Of a DNA stretch of 32,303 nucleotides, positions 24,165-32,303 are shown one piece after another. Positions within the stretch are counted from its first letter, which is position 1; every line of letters begins with the position of its first letter. The position numbers and the translations under genes are program-made. Origin of the DNA: Prosthecobacter sp. (GTDB lineage Bacteria; Verrucomicrobiota; Verrucomicrobiia; Verrucomicrobiales; Verrucomicrobiaceae); assembly GCA_030827515.1 (NCBI GenBank), contig JAUREI010000026.1:1-32303 (forward strand), read 5' to 3'. A model generated the notes under the pieces. It made no database searches and had not been told where the DNA came from. It saw nothing but the letters and a program-made list of their open reading frames with translations.

Positions 24165-24917
24165 ATGAATTCCATCCAGCTTGCCGGCCGCAAGGCCATC
24201 GTCACCGGAGGCGCGCGCGGCATCGGCCTCGCCATCGCCGAACGCCTTCTGCAGTCCGGCGCCGCCGTCTGCCTGTGGGATATCGACGCCGGTGCCCTTG
24301 CGGAAGCGCGCACGCAACTCGCCCCGCTCGGCGACGTGGCCGTGGCCCAGGTCGACGTGACCTCGGCGGACTCGGTCGAGGCCGCCGTCCAGACGACCCT
24401 CGCCGCCTTCGGCAAGCTGGACATTCTGGTCAACAACGCCGGCATCGCCGGCAACAACGCCAAGGTCTGGGAACTGACGCCCGAGGAGTGGCGGCGGGTC
24501 GTCGACATCAACCTCACCGGCCCCTTCCTGTGCTGCCGCGCCGTGGTGCCGCACCTGGTGGCCAACGGCTACGGCCGCATCGTCAACATCGCCTCGATCG
24601 CCGGCAAGGAGGGCAACCCCAACGCCTCCCACTACAGCGCCTCCAAGGCGGGTGTCGTTGCACTGACCAAGTCGCTCGGCAAGGAACTGGCCACCGCCGG
24701 GGTGCTGGTGAACTGCGTCACGCCCGCCGTCATCGAGACCGACATCTTTGCGCAGATGACCCAGGCGCACATCGACTACATGCTGGCCAAGATCCCGATG
24801 GCGCGCTTCGGCCAGAAGCATGAGGCGGCGGCCCTGGTCGCCTGGCTCAGTTCGGAGGACTGCTCCTTCTCGACCGGCGCTGTCTTCGACCTGTCTGGCG
24901 GCCGGGCCACCTACTGA
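24165..24917 (+). CDS. Short-chain dehydrogenase, sugar or sugar-acid type
   Basis: 250 residues from ATG at 24165. Cofactor motif TGGARGIG at about 14-21 with an acidic residue (Asp38, WDID) after the second strand, which favours NAD+ over NADP+. Structural motif NNAG is near 90, and the catalytic residues are Ser (ASIAGKEGN) and YSASKAG. The C-terminus GAVFDLSGGRATY resembles that of 2-keto-3-deoxy-sugar-acid and related polyol dehydrogenases rather than FabG, which ends in GG(M/L)xM. I therefore suggest a sugar-acid substrate, with low certainty on which one. It converges with guaD, 6 bases apart. Confidence 0.85.
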   Translation: MNSIQLAGRKAIVTGGARGIGLAIAERLLQSGAAVCLWDIDAGALAEARTQLAPLGDVAVAQVDVTSADSVEAAVQTTLAAFGKLDILVNNAGIAGNNAKVWELTPEEWRRVVDINLTGPFLCCRAVVPHLVANGYGRIVNIASIAGKEGNPNASHYSASKAGVVALTKSLGKELATAGVLVNCVTPAVIETDIFAQMTQAHIDYMLAKIPMARFGQKHEAAALVAWLSSEDCSFSTGAVFDLSGGRATY

Positions 24918-24923
24918 GCCGCC

Positions 24924-25427
24924 TCAATACGCCACCCGGTCCGGTTTGGCGAGCCAGTCGGCAAAGACCGCCGCGGCCTCGTCGTGCAGAGCCTGTCTCA
25001 CCGGCAGGCGGCGCTGCGCGGGTGGCCGCGCCAGTTCCTCGTGGAGATAGGCGTCGTCGAAGCCGCCAGCCGCCGCGTCGGCGCGGCTGGCGGCAAAGAT
25101 GATGCGGTCGACGCGCGCCCAGTAAGCCGCGGCCAGGCACATCGGGCACGGTTCGCAGCTGGCATACAGCACGCAGCCGGCCAGGGAGAAATCCTGCAGA
25201 CGGGCCGCCGCGCCACGCAGGGCGACGATTTCCGCATGGGCGGTGGGATCATGCGTGCCGGTCACCTGATTCCACCCTTCGGCAAGCACCTCGTCGCCAC
25301 GGGCCACCACCGCCCCAAAGGGTCCGCCTTCACCCGCGAGCATCTTTTCCCGCGAGAGGTCAATCGCGCGCCGCAGGTGCCTCAGGCCAATGGCCCCCAG
25401 GTCGGGCTCGGGTGGATCGTCTCTCAT
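24924..25427 (-). CDS. guaD: Guanine deaminase, cytidine-deaminase fold
   Basis: 167 residues. The deaminase zinc motif is complete: DPTAHAE at 60-66 (ligand His64, proton-shuttle Glu66) and SCEPCPMC at 90-97 (ligands Cys94 and Cys97). The context GGPFGAVVARG and AYWARVDRIIFAASRADAAAGGFDDAYLHEEL closely follows Bacillus-type GuaD, including the C-terminal swapped segment ending in Tyr, which is why guanine deaminase is preferred over tRNA adenosine deaminase TadA. It converts guanine to xanthine with release of ammonia. The ATG lies only 3 bases after the end of a tRNA-Gln gene on the same strand, leaving no room for an independent leader. Confidence 0.93.
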   Translation of the reverse strand: MRDDPPEPDLGAIGLRHLRRAIDLSREKMLAGEGGPFGAVVARGDEVLAEGWNQVTGTHDPTAHAEIVALRGAAARLQDFSLAGCVLYASCEPCPMCLAAAYWARVDRIIFAASRADAAAGGFDDAYLHEELARPPAQRRLPVRQALHDEAAAVFADWLAKPDRVAY

Positions 25428-25430
25428 GGC

Positions 25431-25504
25431 TGGTTACCCCGCAAGGACTCGAACCTTGAACGAGAGAATCAAAATCTCCTGTGTTACCATTACACCACGG
25501 GGTA
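25431..25504 (-). tRNA. tRNA-Gln (anticodon TTG)
   Basis: 74 bases including an encoded CCA end. The acceptor stem is TACCCCG paired with CGGGGTA, with discriminator A. The D arm is GTGTAATGGTAACAC and the anticodon stem GGAGA/TCTCT holds the loop TTTTGAT, giving anticodon TTG. The T arm carries the standard GGTTCGAGTCC. All four stems pair, with one G-U pair in the anticodon stem. The following guaD start codon begins 3 bases after the CCA. Confidence 0.97.
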
Positions 25505-25519
25505 GCAGGCCAGACCATC

Positions 25520-25547
25520 AAAATACCTCCGGCGATCGCGCCTGCAA
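25520..25547 (-). promoter_or_regulatory. Promoter of tRNA-Gln and probably guaD
   Basis: On the minus strand TTGCAG (25542-25547) and TATTTT (25520-25525) are separated by 16 bases, a good housekeeping-type pair. Transcription would begin about 9 bases before the mature tRNA 5' end. It lies directly behind the stop of the symporter gene, whose transcript shows no strong terminator. Confidence 0.6.
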
Positions 25548-25567
25548 CCGGCGTTCTCGGCCTTTTT

Positions 25568-26914
25568 TCAGTCCTTGCCGGACAGTTCGTGGTGATATTT
25601 TTGGGTTTCACGTGCCACGACACCGCTGAGCATGATCAGACAGACCAGGTTGGGAACGGCCATGAGACCGTTGGCAGCGTCGGAGAAATCCATCACCACC
25701 GCGGCCGGTTGAACGGCGCCCACCAGCACCGCCAGCACCCAGCAGAATCGATAGGGCCTGACCGCGCGCTGGCCCAGCAGATATTCGACCGCCTTCTCGC
25801 CGTAGTAGCTCCAGCCCAGGATGGAGGAGAAAACAAAGGTCATGAGGCCAAACAGCAGGAAGATCGGGCCAATGGTATGCAGGTCGGCAAAGGCGGCATT
25901 GGTCAGGGCGCCCTTGGCCAACCCCTCCTTCCAGTGGCCACTGCTGACCAGCACCAACCCGGTGAGTGCGCAGACCACGACCGTGTCCCAGAAAGTTGCG
26001 GAGGCGGAGACCAGGGCCTGTCGCACCGGGTTGCGGGTCTGGGCGGCGGCGGCGACAATCGGCGCACTGCCAAGACCGGACTCGTTGGAGAAGAGCCCGC
26101 GGGCGACGCCGGACTGCACCGCCTGACGAAGGGTGGCGCCGAGGAAACCGCCGACGGCGGCCTGGCCGGCAAAGGCACCGTCCCAAATGTCCACGAAGGC
26201 CTGCGGCAAAAGACTGGCATTCTTGATCAGGATGAGCAGGCAGCCGAGGACATAGCCGCCGGCCATGATCGGAACGAGGAAACCACAGACCTTGGCGATG
26301 CTCTGCACGCCGCCGAGGATGACGGCGCCGGTGATGGCGGCCATGACACCACCGGCCACCCAGCGCAGCACCCCATCGGACTCCGGCTTCACGTGTTCCA
26401 GCAACAGGTCCACCACGGCATTGGCCTGAAACATGTTGCCGATGCCAAAGGCGGCGATCGCGGTCAGGACGGCAAACAGCACGCCCAGCCATTTCTGGCC
26501 GAGACCGTGCTCAAGGGCATACATCGGTCCGCCGGCATGACTGCCGTCCGGCTGGCGCACGCGGTATTTCACCGCCAGGATCGCCTCCGAATACTTCGTG
26601 GCGATGCCGAAGACACCCGTCAGCCACATCCAGAACACGGCCCCCGGACCGCCAGTCGCAATGGCGGCTCCGACCCCGATGATGTTGCCGGCGCCAATGG
26701 TCGCGGCCAGCGCGGTCATTAGGGCACCGAATTGAGAGACTTCTCCCTCTCCTTCCGCCTTGCGGGAGAGGGAAATGCGGATGGCGCGCGGCATGAAGCG
26801 CTGGATGAAGCCGGTGCGAACGGTGAGATACAGGTGGGTGCCAAACAGCAGCACGATCAGCGGCGTGCCCCAGACCCAGGCGGCGAAGTCAGCAACGAAG
26901 GCGGAAATATCCAT
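25568..26914 (-). CDS. Alanine/glycine:cation symporter family protein
   Basis: 448 residues with about ten to eleven hydrophobic helices, as in the AGCS family (TC 2.A.25). Signatures are plain: FGALMTALAATIGAGNIIGVGAAIATGGPGA at about 62-92 (family motif ALAATIGxGNIxGVAxAI), GGPMYAL, VARGLFSNESGLGSAPI at about 285-301, and FVFSSILGWSYYGEKAVEYL. These proteins import alanine or glycine with Na+ or H+. The protein lies in the cytoplasmic membrane. It is likely transcribed alone: a terminator stands behind it upstream (26957-26977) for the previous gene and the tRNA promoter follows directly downstream. Confidence 0.96.
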   Translation of the reverse strand: MDISAFVADFAAWVWGTPLIVLLFGTHLYLTVRTGFIQRFMPRAIRISLSRKAEGEGEVSQFGALMTALAATIGAGNIIGVGAAIATGGPGAVFWMWLTGVFGIATKYSEAILAVKYRVRQPDGSHAGGPMYALEHGLGQKWLGVLFAVLTAIAAFGIGNMFQANAVVDLLLEHVKPESDGVLRWVAGGVMAAITGAVILGGVQSIAKVCGFLVPIMAGGYVLGCLLILIKNASLLPQAFVDIWDGAFAGQAAVGGFLGATLRQAVQSGVARGLFSNESGLGSAPIVAAAAQTRNPVRQALVSASATFWDTVVVCALTGLVLVSSGHWKEGLAKGALTNAAFADLHTIGPIFLLFGLMTFVFSSILGWSYYGEKAVEYLLGQRAVRPYRFCWVLAVLVGAVQPAAVVMDFSDAANGLMAVPNLVCLIMLSGVVARETQKYHHELSGKD

Positions 26915-26956
26915 GCAGCCTTGTTAGCGGAGTGACGGCCAAAACCCAAGGAAAAG

Positions 26957-26977
26957 TTCGCCCCAGGCCGGGGCGAA
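26957..26977 (-). terminator. Rho-independent terminator of the giant PEP-CTERM gene
   Basis: On the minus strand a perfect eight-pair stem (TTCGCCCC and GGGGCGAA, 26957-26964 and 26970-26977) with a five-base loop is followed by CTTTTCC. It lies 25 bases after the stop of the repeat protein. Confidence 0.75.
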
Positions 26978-27002
26978 GAACGCTTTGACCTCTGTTGGGT
27001 GC

Positions 27003-30000
27003 TCAGCGGCGTCGGCGGAAGCCCAGGCCCAGCAGGCCAAGGAACACCAGCAGCATCCGTCCAGGCTCCGGCACCACCACCATGATCGTGCCCGCCGAAT
27101 ACAGATTCGACACATCCCAGGCCAGTCCAATACTGCTGAGATCCGGCAGGTTCACGTAGTTGAACGGCGCAGGATCCGACAGGTTGCTGAACGTGCCCGT
27201 CACCCCGCCGGAAAGGCCCGACCAGTCGAACAGCTTCCACTCCGTGCCCACCGCCCAGTTGCTGTCAATCGGCAGGCTGGTGCTGACCTGCAGCGTCGAG
27301 GTCGCACCGATCGTAAAGCCACTGCTGCCGCCAACCACGAGCTGGTCGTTGTTGCCGGACTGGGCATTGAGCGTGCCGCTGCCCTGGCCGCCGAACAGGT
27401 CGAAGGCCACCACCCCGTTGACCGTCGTCAGGCCGGTGCCGGTGGTGGTCAGCGTCAACTGGCGCGCCGCGTCGTTGATACCGCCAACCCACACACTGCC
27501 GTCAACGGTGATGCTGTTGTTGGCCGCCGGGGCGAGGATGCCGTTGCCGGCGAGGGTGGCGCCGGAGGCCACCGTCACCGCGCCGCTGCCGGTCGCCGAT
27601 CCGGTCGTGTTTGCGGCATAAAGCGTGCCTTCACTCACCAAAGTGCCGCCGCTGTAGGTGTTGACGCCTGCCAGCGCAAGAACGCCCCCGCCGGCTTTTG
27701 CAAGGGGTGCGCTGCCATGGCCCGTGAGCACGCCTTCCATGACCAGAACGTTCGAGTCACCACCGACAACCTCAATCGTTCCACCAATGCCATTCAATTC
27801 AAGGGCACGATTGGCGCTTAGGATGACATAGGCGCCGGTGCTTTGCAGGACGGCACCGTTGCGCAGCGCGAGGGTGTTGCCCGACGTGTCAGCTCCGAGG
27901 CTGCTTGCCTGGGAGATGCTGAGCGTGCCCTCATTGATGACCGTGTCACCCTCATAGGTGTTGGTACCGGTCAGGATCAGCCTCTGGCTGCCTTCCTTGA
28001 TGATGCCGCCATTGGTGATGATGGTCTCGATCGTCGCATCCATGCCGGGGTTCGTCCCGGTGGTGCGGGTGACCGTGATGGTTCGGGCGACACCACCCAA
28101 ATTGAGCGTGCCGGTGTCGGGAGCCGCCAAGCCGTAGGTGCCGGTGCCCGTGATGAGCACTTCACGGCCCGTGTTGCCAGCGGCGGCACGGTTGTTGATC
28201 AGAAGGATGTCACCCGTGACGGTCAGCACACCGCCGCTGCCGGTCTGAACCATGGATCCGTTGGCCGTGGTTCCCGTGATCGTCAGCGATCCGATGGTTT
28301 CCGTGTTGCCGTTCAGGTTGAGCAGCGCGCCATTCGAGCTGACAGACTCCACGTTCACCGACGCACCGTCGGCGATCTGGTTCGACTGCGAGAACAGCAC
28401 CGTGGTCGGGTTGAGGCTGGAGACGATGGACAATCCGCCGGGGCCGATGGCGGTGCCACCCGTCTGGGCAAGCTCAAGGGTTCCACGCGTCACCAGGAAG
28501 AGGCCCGTGTGGTTCGATGCCGTCGTTCCGGCCAGAGTCAGCGTGCCATTTCCGGCCTTCGCGAACTGACCGGCTCCGCTGCCGATGCCATTGTTGAGGG
28601 TGACGTTGTTGCCGTTCGTGTCCAGGGTGCCACCGCCCGTCAGAATCGAGATGGTCCGGGTGGAGAAATCATCTCCGCTGTAGGTCGAGCCAAGACGCAG
28701 CGTGCCACCGGCAAAGACGAGCCTGCCTGTGTTGCCTCCGATGTTGTCCAGATCCGCGATCTCAAGTTCACCTTCGTTGATCGTGGTTTTATTCGAACCG
28801 CCACCCGCGGTGTTGACGGTGGTCAAGACAAGCCTGCCGCGTCCGGATTTGGTGATGTCTGCGCTGGAAATCAGCGATGACGAGACGGTCACCGCCTGAG
28901 TAGCCGTGTTCGCAGCCGAGGAGGGATTGACTACATGGAAGATGTATTCACCCGAGGATGAGACGATGCCTGCGTCAAATCCACCGAGATTGGTGCTGTG
29001 GGCACTCGATGCCGCAGCCGCCGTGTTCAACGTGAACAGGAATGCACCCGTCGTGTTGGTTAGAGTCTGGCCAGCGCCCGCACCTGAGACGTTGATTGCC
29101 GAAGCTGCAGTGCTACCGTTGTGAATCACGAGGGCATTCATCGTTTTTCCTGTCAGCCCCGTCAGGTTAGCCACCAGTGATTCACGAATGTTGTCCGTCA
29201 CCGCCCCGAGAGCATAGGTGTTATATTCCGTGGTCAAGTTCAGGGGCCTCAATCCAAGCCCCGAATTGTAAGTGGCAAAGGAATTGCCCATGTCGGTGTC
29301 GGCAAGGGCACCCGTCGTGGCTGTCGATATAGCCCATGGCACGATGCTGATGTTTTTGCTGCCCGCCGCTCCACTTCCCCCTGTCAGGTTGGCAATGAAA
29401 GCGGCTTCATTGGCACTTGTTCCAATTCTGAATGCATTGCGGGTACCGGTCGCATTGCCAAGATTGCGGCCGCGCACCGCCACAGTGGCATTGTTCAACC
29501 TCACAAAATCATCCGCGAGGATTTGAGCGATCGCACTTCCTGTTCCGACAGAAGCTTCTCCTGAAAGATAGTTGGCTCCCGAACCAAAATTCAACACACC
29601 GATCGTCTCGTTGGTTTGCGCGTTTTGGTCAATGCGAATGGCAAGGCCGCGAACAATCGTCGAGCCGTTGTAGGTGCCATCCGCGGAATCAAGCGTCACA
29701 GTGGTGGTGTCGAGGATTCGGGTGCCCGAGCGCGTCCCACCAGTGTTGTCCACAAGGAGTGCGCCGCCTTTGCTAACCCGAATCCCGGAGGCGTTGATCT
29801 GGCCGACGTTGCTGAGTTGGAACAGGCCGGAATCCACGGTCACGATGCCGGTGAAGCCGGTGCTGACGTTGGTCATATTGAGGTTGTGTGTGCCACGTTT
29901 CACGATAGCACCCGTGCCGGAGAAGAAACCGGCATAGGTGGTGTTGGCGCCACTGTGGTTGATGGTCAGGGTGTTGTCCCCAACATCCACCAGGCCGTGA

Positions 30001-32303
30001 TCGTCGTCACCCTGCCGCTGGCCGCCCGAAAGACGCCCGATGGTTTCATCCGCAAGGAGCTGAAGCGTGCTGTCCTCGTAAATGGCCAAGTTGACAGGAG
30101 AGTTGTCGCCGATCGCGTTGCCACCACCCACCTGGAGCGTGCCGGCGTGGATCTCGGTCTCATCGGTGTAGGTGTTGTAGCCCGTCAGGAGCAGAGTGCC
30201 TGTACCGCTCTTGGTCACGGCATGTGAACCGCCGATGTTGGAACCGATCAGGAAGGTTTGCTGACTGTCCTGAGTCACCACGATTTCATTCACCCCGGAA
30301 ACCAGATCCCCACCCATGATGGACGGAGTCCCGCCCACGTTCGAGGTCACGAGAACACCGCCGCTGCCGATGACGAAATCAATGCCGGACCCGATCACAA
30401 GGTCGGAACCGGACGAGGCATTGAAGCGAAGGCTGTTGATGCGGGCGGCCTGGAGACTGCCCGTGAAACCGGTGTCGTCGGTGATGTGTTCGCCGAGAGC
30501 CCAGGTTGCAATGTCGTCCTTCGCCGTTGAACCCAAAGCCACCACATTGCCGCCACTGTTCGTGGCGAACCAGGTGCCGAAGGCATCCTCGACCGTGGCG
30601 TAGGCGGCATCCGCCGTGCTCGAACCACCCGTGCCGAGCAGACCAAAGGTGCTGTTCGGGCTGGTCGTGTTCACGCCATGCGTGGCGTTCTGCGCGCCGG
30701 CGGGCAGGTTGAAGCGAATCGTGCCGTCGGAGGCGCCGTTGCCGCGGGTAATCTGGCCCAGGTTGATGACTGCATCCTGGCCGCTGCCGGGGTTGATGAG
30801 GATGGTGCTGTATCCCCCGCTGGCGAGAGTCAGGCTTCCAACCGTCTGGCTGGTGGCCGCTCCGGCATTGCCGATGATCTGCAGCGTGCCACCGCGAAGA
30901 TCCAGCGCCGAAGCAGCGCGAAGTTTGGTCGTGTTGCTGACCGTGTAATCCAGGGCAAGCGTGCCGCCATAGACGATGCTGGACCCGGTTGAATCGAGGC
31001 CGCTGTTGTCGCCTCGCAGCGTGACGGTCTCCGATCCAATTTTCTCAAAAGAAGTGGTTCCGCTGCTGGCAAGGTTGGCATGAATGATTCCCTCATAGAC
31101 ATCCAAGTTGCCGGTCACCGTGAGGGTTCCGGTCCCAGTAACAAGACCTTCGCGATCCAGAGTCCGGTTGCCGAGAATGAACTCGGTGACGGTTTGGTTG
31201 GCATTCAAAACTAGCGTGCCCAAGCCGGCGGCATCCACGCCAATGCGCAGGCCGTCGAACTGGGTTGAGTTAACCGCGCCTTCCGCATTGATAACGATGG
31301 TTCCGCCAGTGGTCGCGCGGAGGCTGGCATCAGCGCTTAGAGTGGCGACATCGAAAGAGAGCACACCTGCGTCGTTCAGGTAGAGAGTGGCATCGGTGGT
31401 GACCGTGAAATCATCTCGCACCTGAATAGTGCCTCCATCCACTTTCAAAATCGTATTTGCTCCACTCAACGTCAGGTCATCTCCGATTCGGCTGCTCCCA
31501 GCCTGATGCGTCCAGGATCCTCCGCTGATGCTGGCATCCGCGGCATCACCGGTCTGAGTGATGCCCCCGCCAATGACACCCTGGCTACCCGCAACGCCAG
31601 TCAACACGATTTGGCTTCCGTCGGCCGTGGGGCCAACCGTGATAGCGCCATTGTAGGTGATCGTTCCAGAGCCGTTGGCGGACAGTGTCAGTACGCCTGT
31701 GGTCGAGGTGATCGGCCGGTCCGTGGACTGGTCGGTCGGGCCAATGAAGCGCAGATTGACTGCGTTGATCGTGCTGATAGCGGAGCCTTTGCCAAGCGAA
31801 CTGGCTCCCCCGGCGGCGTCAGTGACGGTCGTAAATTCTAGGATGCCGGAGTCAATCGTGAGGTTGCCGCTGAAGGTGTTCTGGCCCGTCAATCGCACAG
31901 TGCCGTTCGTCTGCGCCCAGCCACCCGCATCATCGTTGATAGCTAGGCTGTAACCGCTCTCCATTTCTCCTATATTGCCTGAAATGATCAGCAATCTGGT
32001 GGACGAATTGGACACCGAGATGCTGCTGGGGCCACCGAGGGTGACCGCGCCCTTGATGTCAAGGTAGGCCAGGGCATCGACGAGCGCGACTCGCAGATTG
32101 GCACCGAGGCCACCGTCACCCAGAGTCACCGCTCCGTTCTGATTGACCTGGAAGCCCAGGGTCTGAGTTGTGGTAACGTTGTCGACCTGGAACTCGCCAA
32201 CAGCGCCAGCCGCGAAGTTCAGTGTGCCCGCCCGGTTGATCGTCTGACCGTCAATCCCTCCGTAGATGATGCGGCCGAAGCTGTTGAAGGTGACATTGTT
32301 CGG
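27003..32303 (-). CDS. Giant PEP-CTERM protein with autotransporter-associated beta-strand repeats, 5' end beyond the right edge
   Basis: The frame is open to base 32303, so 1766 residues are visible and the start is outside the window. The chain is Gly/Thr/Ser/Asn-rich with few Cys, Lys or Arg, and folds predictably as a beta-helix. Autotransporter-associated (PATR) repeats occur several times, for example LALAGVNTYSGGTLVSEGTL, LILTGTNTYEGDTVINEGTL and LLLTGYNTYTDETEIHAGTL. The C-terminus is VVPEPGRMLLVFLGLLGLGFRRRR, split here as PEP motif, hydrophobic helix and four Arg: the exosortase-type PEP-CTERM signal, not an autotransporter barrel. It is therefore predicted to be sorted and displayed at or released from the cell surface. 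Parts of the coding region (about 28700-29700) look less GC-rich than flanking genes. Confidence 0.9.
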   Translation of the reverse strand, partial: PNNVTFNSFGRIIYGGIDGQTINRAGTLNFAAGAVGEFQVDNVTTTQTLGFQVNQNGAVTLGDGGLGANLRVALVDALAYLDIKGAVTLGGPSSISVSNSSTRLLIISGNIGEMESGYSLAINDDAGGWAQTNGTVRLTGQNTFSGNLTIDSGILEFTTVTDAAGGASSLGKGSAISTINAVNLRFIGPTDQSTDRPITSTTGVLTLSANGSGTITYNGAITVGPTADGSQIVLTGVAGSQGVIGGGITQTGDAADASISGGSWTHQAGSSRIGDDLTLSGANTILKVDGGTIQVRDDFTVTTDATLYLNDAGVLSFDVATLSADASLRATTGGTIVINAEGAVNSTQFDGLRIGVDAAGLGTLVLNANQTVTEFILGNRTLDREGLVTGTGTLTVTGNLDVYEGIIHANLASSGTTSFEKIGSETVTLRGDNSGLDSTGSSIVYGGTLALDYTVSNTTKLRAASALDLRGGTLQIIGNAGAATSQTVGSLTLASGGYSTILINPGSGQDAVINLGQITRGNGASDGTIRFNLPAGAQNATHGVNTTSPNSTFGLLGTGGSSTADAAYATVEDAFGTWFATNSGGNVVALGSTAKDDIATWALGEHITDDTGFTGSLQAARINSLRFNASSGSDLVIGSGIDFVIGSGGVLVTSNVGGTPSIMGGDLVSGVNEIVVTQDSQQTFLIGSNIGGSHAVTKSGTGTLLLTGYNTYTDETEIHAGTLQVGGGNAIGDNSPVNLAIYEDSTLQLLADETIGRLSGGQRQGDDDHGLVDVGDNTLTINHSGANTTYAGFFSGTGAIVKRGTHNLNMTNVSTGFTGIVTVDSGLFQLSNVGQINASGIRVSKGGALLVDNTGGTRSGTRILDTTTVTLDSADGTYNGSTIVRGLAIRIDQNAQTNETIGVLNFGSGANYLSGEASVGTGSAIAQILADDFVRLNNATVAVRGRNLGNATGTRNAFRIGTSANEAAFIANLTGGSGAAGSKNISIVPWAISTATTGALADTDMGNSFATYNSGLGLRPLNLTTEYNTYALGAVTDNIRESLVANLTGLTGKTMNALVIHNGSTAASAINVSGAGAGQTLTNTTGAFLFTLNTAAAASSAHSTNLGGFDAGIVSSSGEYIFHVVNPSSAANTATQAVTVSSSLISSADITKSGRGRLVLTTVNTAGGGSNKTTINEGELEIADLDNIGGNTGRLVFAGGTLRLGSTYSGDDFSTRTISILTGGGTLDTNGNNVTLNNGIGSGAGQFAKAGNGTLTLAGTTASNHTGLFLVTRGTLELAQTGGTAIGPGGLSIVSSLNPTTVLFSQSNQIADGASVNVESVSSNGALLNLNGNTETIGSLTITGTTANGSMVQTGSGGVLTVTGDILLINNRAAAGNTGREVLITGTGTYGLAAPDTGTLNLGGVARTITVTRTTGTNPGMDATIETIITNGGIIKEGSQRLILTGTNTYEGDTVINEGTLSISQASSLGADTSGNTLALRNGAVLQSTGAYVILSANRALELNGIGGTIEVVGGDSNVLVMEGVLTGHGSAPLAKAGGGVLALAGVNTYSGGTLVSEGTLYAANTTGSATGSGAVTVASGATLAGNGILAPAANNSITVDGSVWVGGINDAARQLTLTTTGTGLTTVNGVVAFDLFGGQGSGTLNAQSGNNDQLVVGGSSGFTIGATSTLQVSTSLPIDSNWAVGTEWKLFDWSGLSGGVTGTFSNLSDPAPFNYVNLPDLSSIGLAWDVSNLYSAGTIMVVVPEPGRMLLVFLGLLGLGFRRRR
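27006..27077 (-). other. PEP-CTERM exosortase sorting signal (within the giant gene)
   Basis: Codes for VVPEP (PEP at 27063-27071), a hydrophobic segment MLLVFLGLLGLGF and a terminal RRRR directly before the stop. All three parts of the tripartite signal are present. The cognate exosortase gene is not in this window. Confidence 0.9.
27606..31910 (-). repeat. Dispersed autotransporter-associated beta-strand repeat units
   Basis: Clear units lie at about 27606-27700, 27908-27997, 28467-28560, 28755-28850, 30127-30211 and 31833-31910. Each codes for a pattern of the form G-L-x-L-T/A-G-x-N-T-Y/F-x-G-x-T-x-I/V-x-x-G-T-L. The best-conserved part at DNA level is the reverse complement of AACACCTA or similar at the NTY/NTF codons. 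Between units the sequence is more diverged, so the copies are old. Confidence 0.75.

Noticed and set aside
22005-24821. Long minus-strand open frames antisense to the membrane protein, CCA enzyme and dehydrogenase.
   Set aside because: The plus-strand genes carry catalytic motifs in order; the antisense products do not resemble any family.
27003-32303. A type V autotransporter.
   Set aside because: The repeats suggest it, but the C-terminus is a PEP-CTERM signal and there is no beta-barrel domain.
1-32303. Search for CRISPR arrays, insertion sequences, integrase genes and attachment sites.
   Set aside because: No regularly spaced direct repeats, transposase motifs or phage genes are present. 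The tRNA-Gln gene is not followed by an integrase.

Overview
The window is GC-rich bacterial chromosomal DNA, most likely from a member of the Verrucomicrobiota (PVC group). The evidence is the mix of gene families: two proteins with planctomycete-type cytochrome/DUF1549 domains, a DUF1501 protein, a ceramidase-like secreted protein, a DUF1080 protein, an ECF sigma factor resembling the Rhodopirellula/Verrucomicrobium subfamily, LL-diaminopimelate aminotransferase, and a giant beta-strand-repeat protein ending in a PEP-CTERM sorting signal. There is no rRNA, CRISPR array, insertion sequence or prophage. No gap between genes exceeds about 200 bases.

Region 1 (1-14180, all on the minus strand) is an envelope/secreted-protein block. 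In transcription order it holds a DUF1549/DUF1553 cytochrome-like protein, a Tat-exported DUF1501 protein, a ceramidase-like protein, and a purple-acid-phosphatase-like protein that has lost most metal ligands. After a probable terminator comes a tightly overlapping module: ECF sigma factor, one-pass membrane protein resembling an anti-sigma factor with a periplasmic secretin/STN-like domain, and a large secreted beta-propeller protein. A LamG plus cytochrome plus DUF1549 protein follows and runs off the left edge. I infer that the sigma module senses something at the envelope and may control its neighbours; this is untested.

Region 2 (14265-22008) is mostly housekeeping: a small membrane-anchored protein of unknown family, an operon of trpS, an RlmI-like methyltransferase and a YheT-type hydrolase, a solitary nuoA, dapL, a DUF1080 protein, a DUF2062 membrane protein and a FabG-like reductase. 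Between the convergent nuoA and dapL lies a small palindromic element whose two arms are themselves hairpins.

Region 3 (22191-26914) holds a small multi-pass membrane protein, a CCA-adding enzyme/poly(A) polymerase family protein, a sugar-type short-chain dehydrogenase, guanine deaminase packed against a tRNA-Gln gene, and an alanine/glycine:cation symporter.

Region 4 (27003 to the right edge) is one very large PEP-CTERM protein with autotransporter-type beta-strand repeats, open at its 5' end. Almost no start codon in the window has a recognisable Shine-Dalgarno sequence, so several starts are chosen from domain and signal-peptide position alone.
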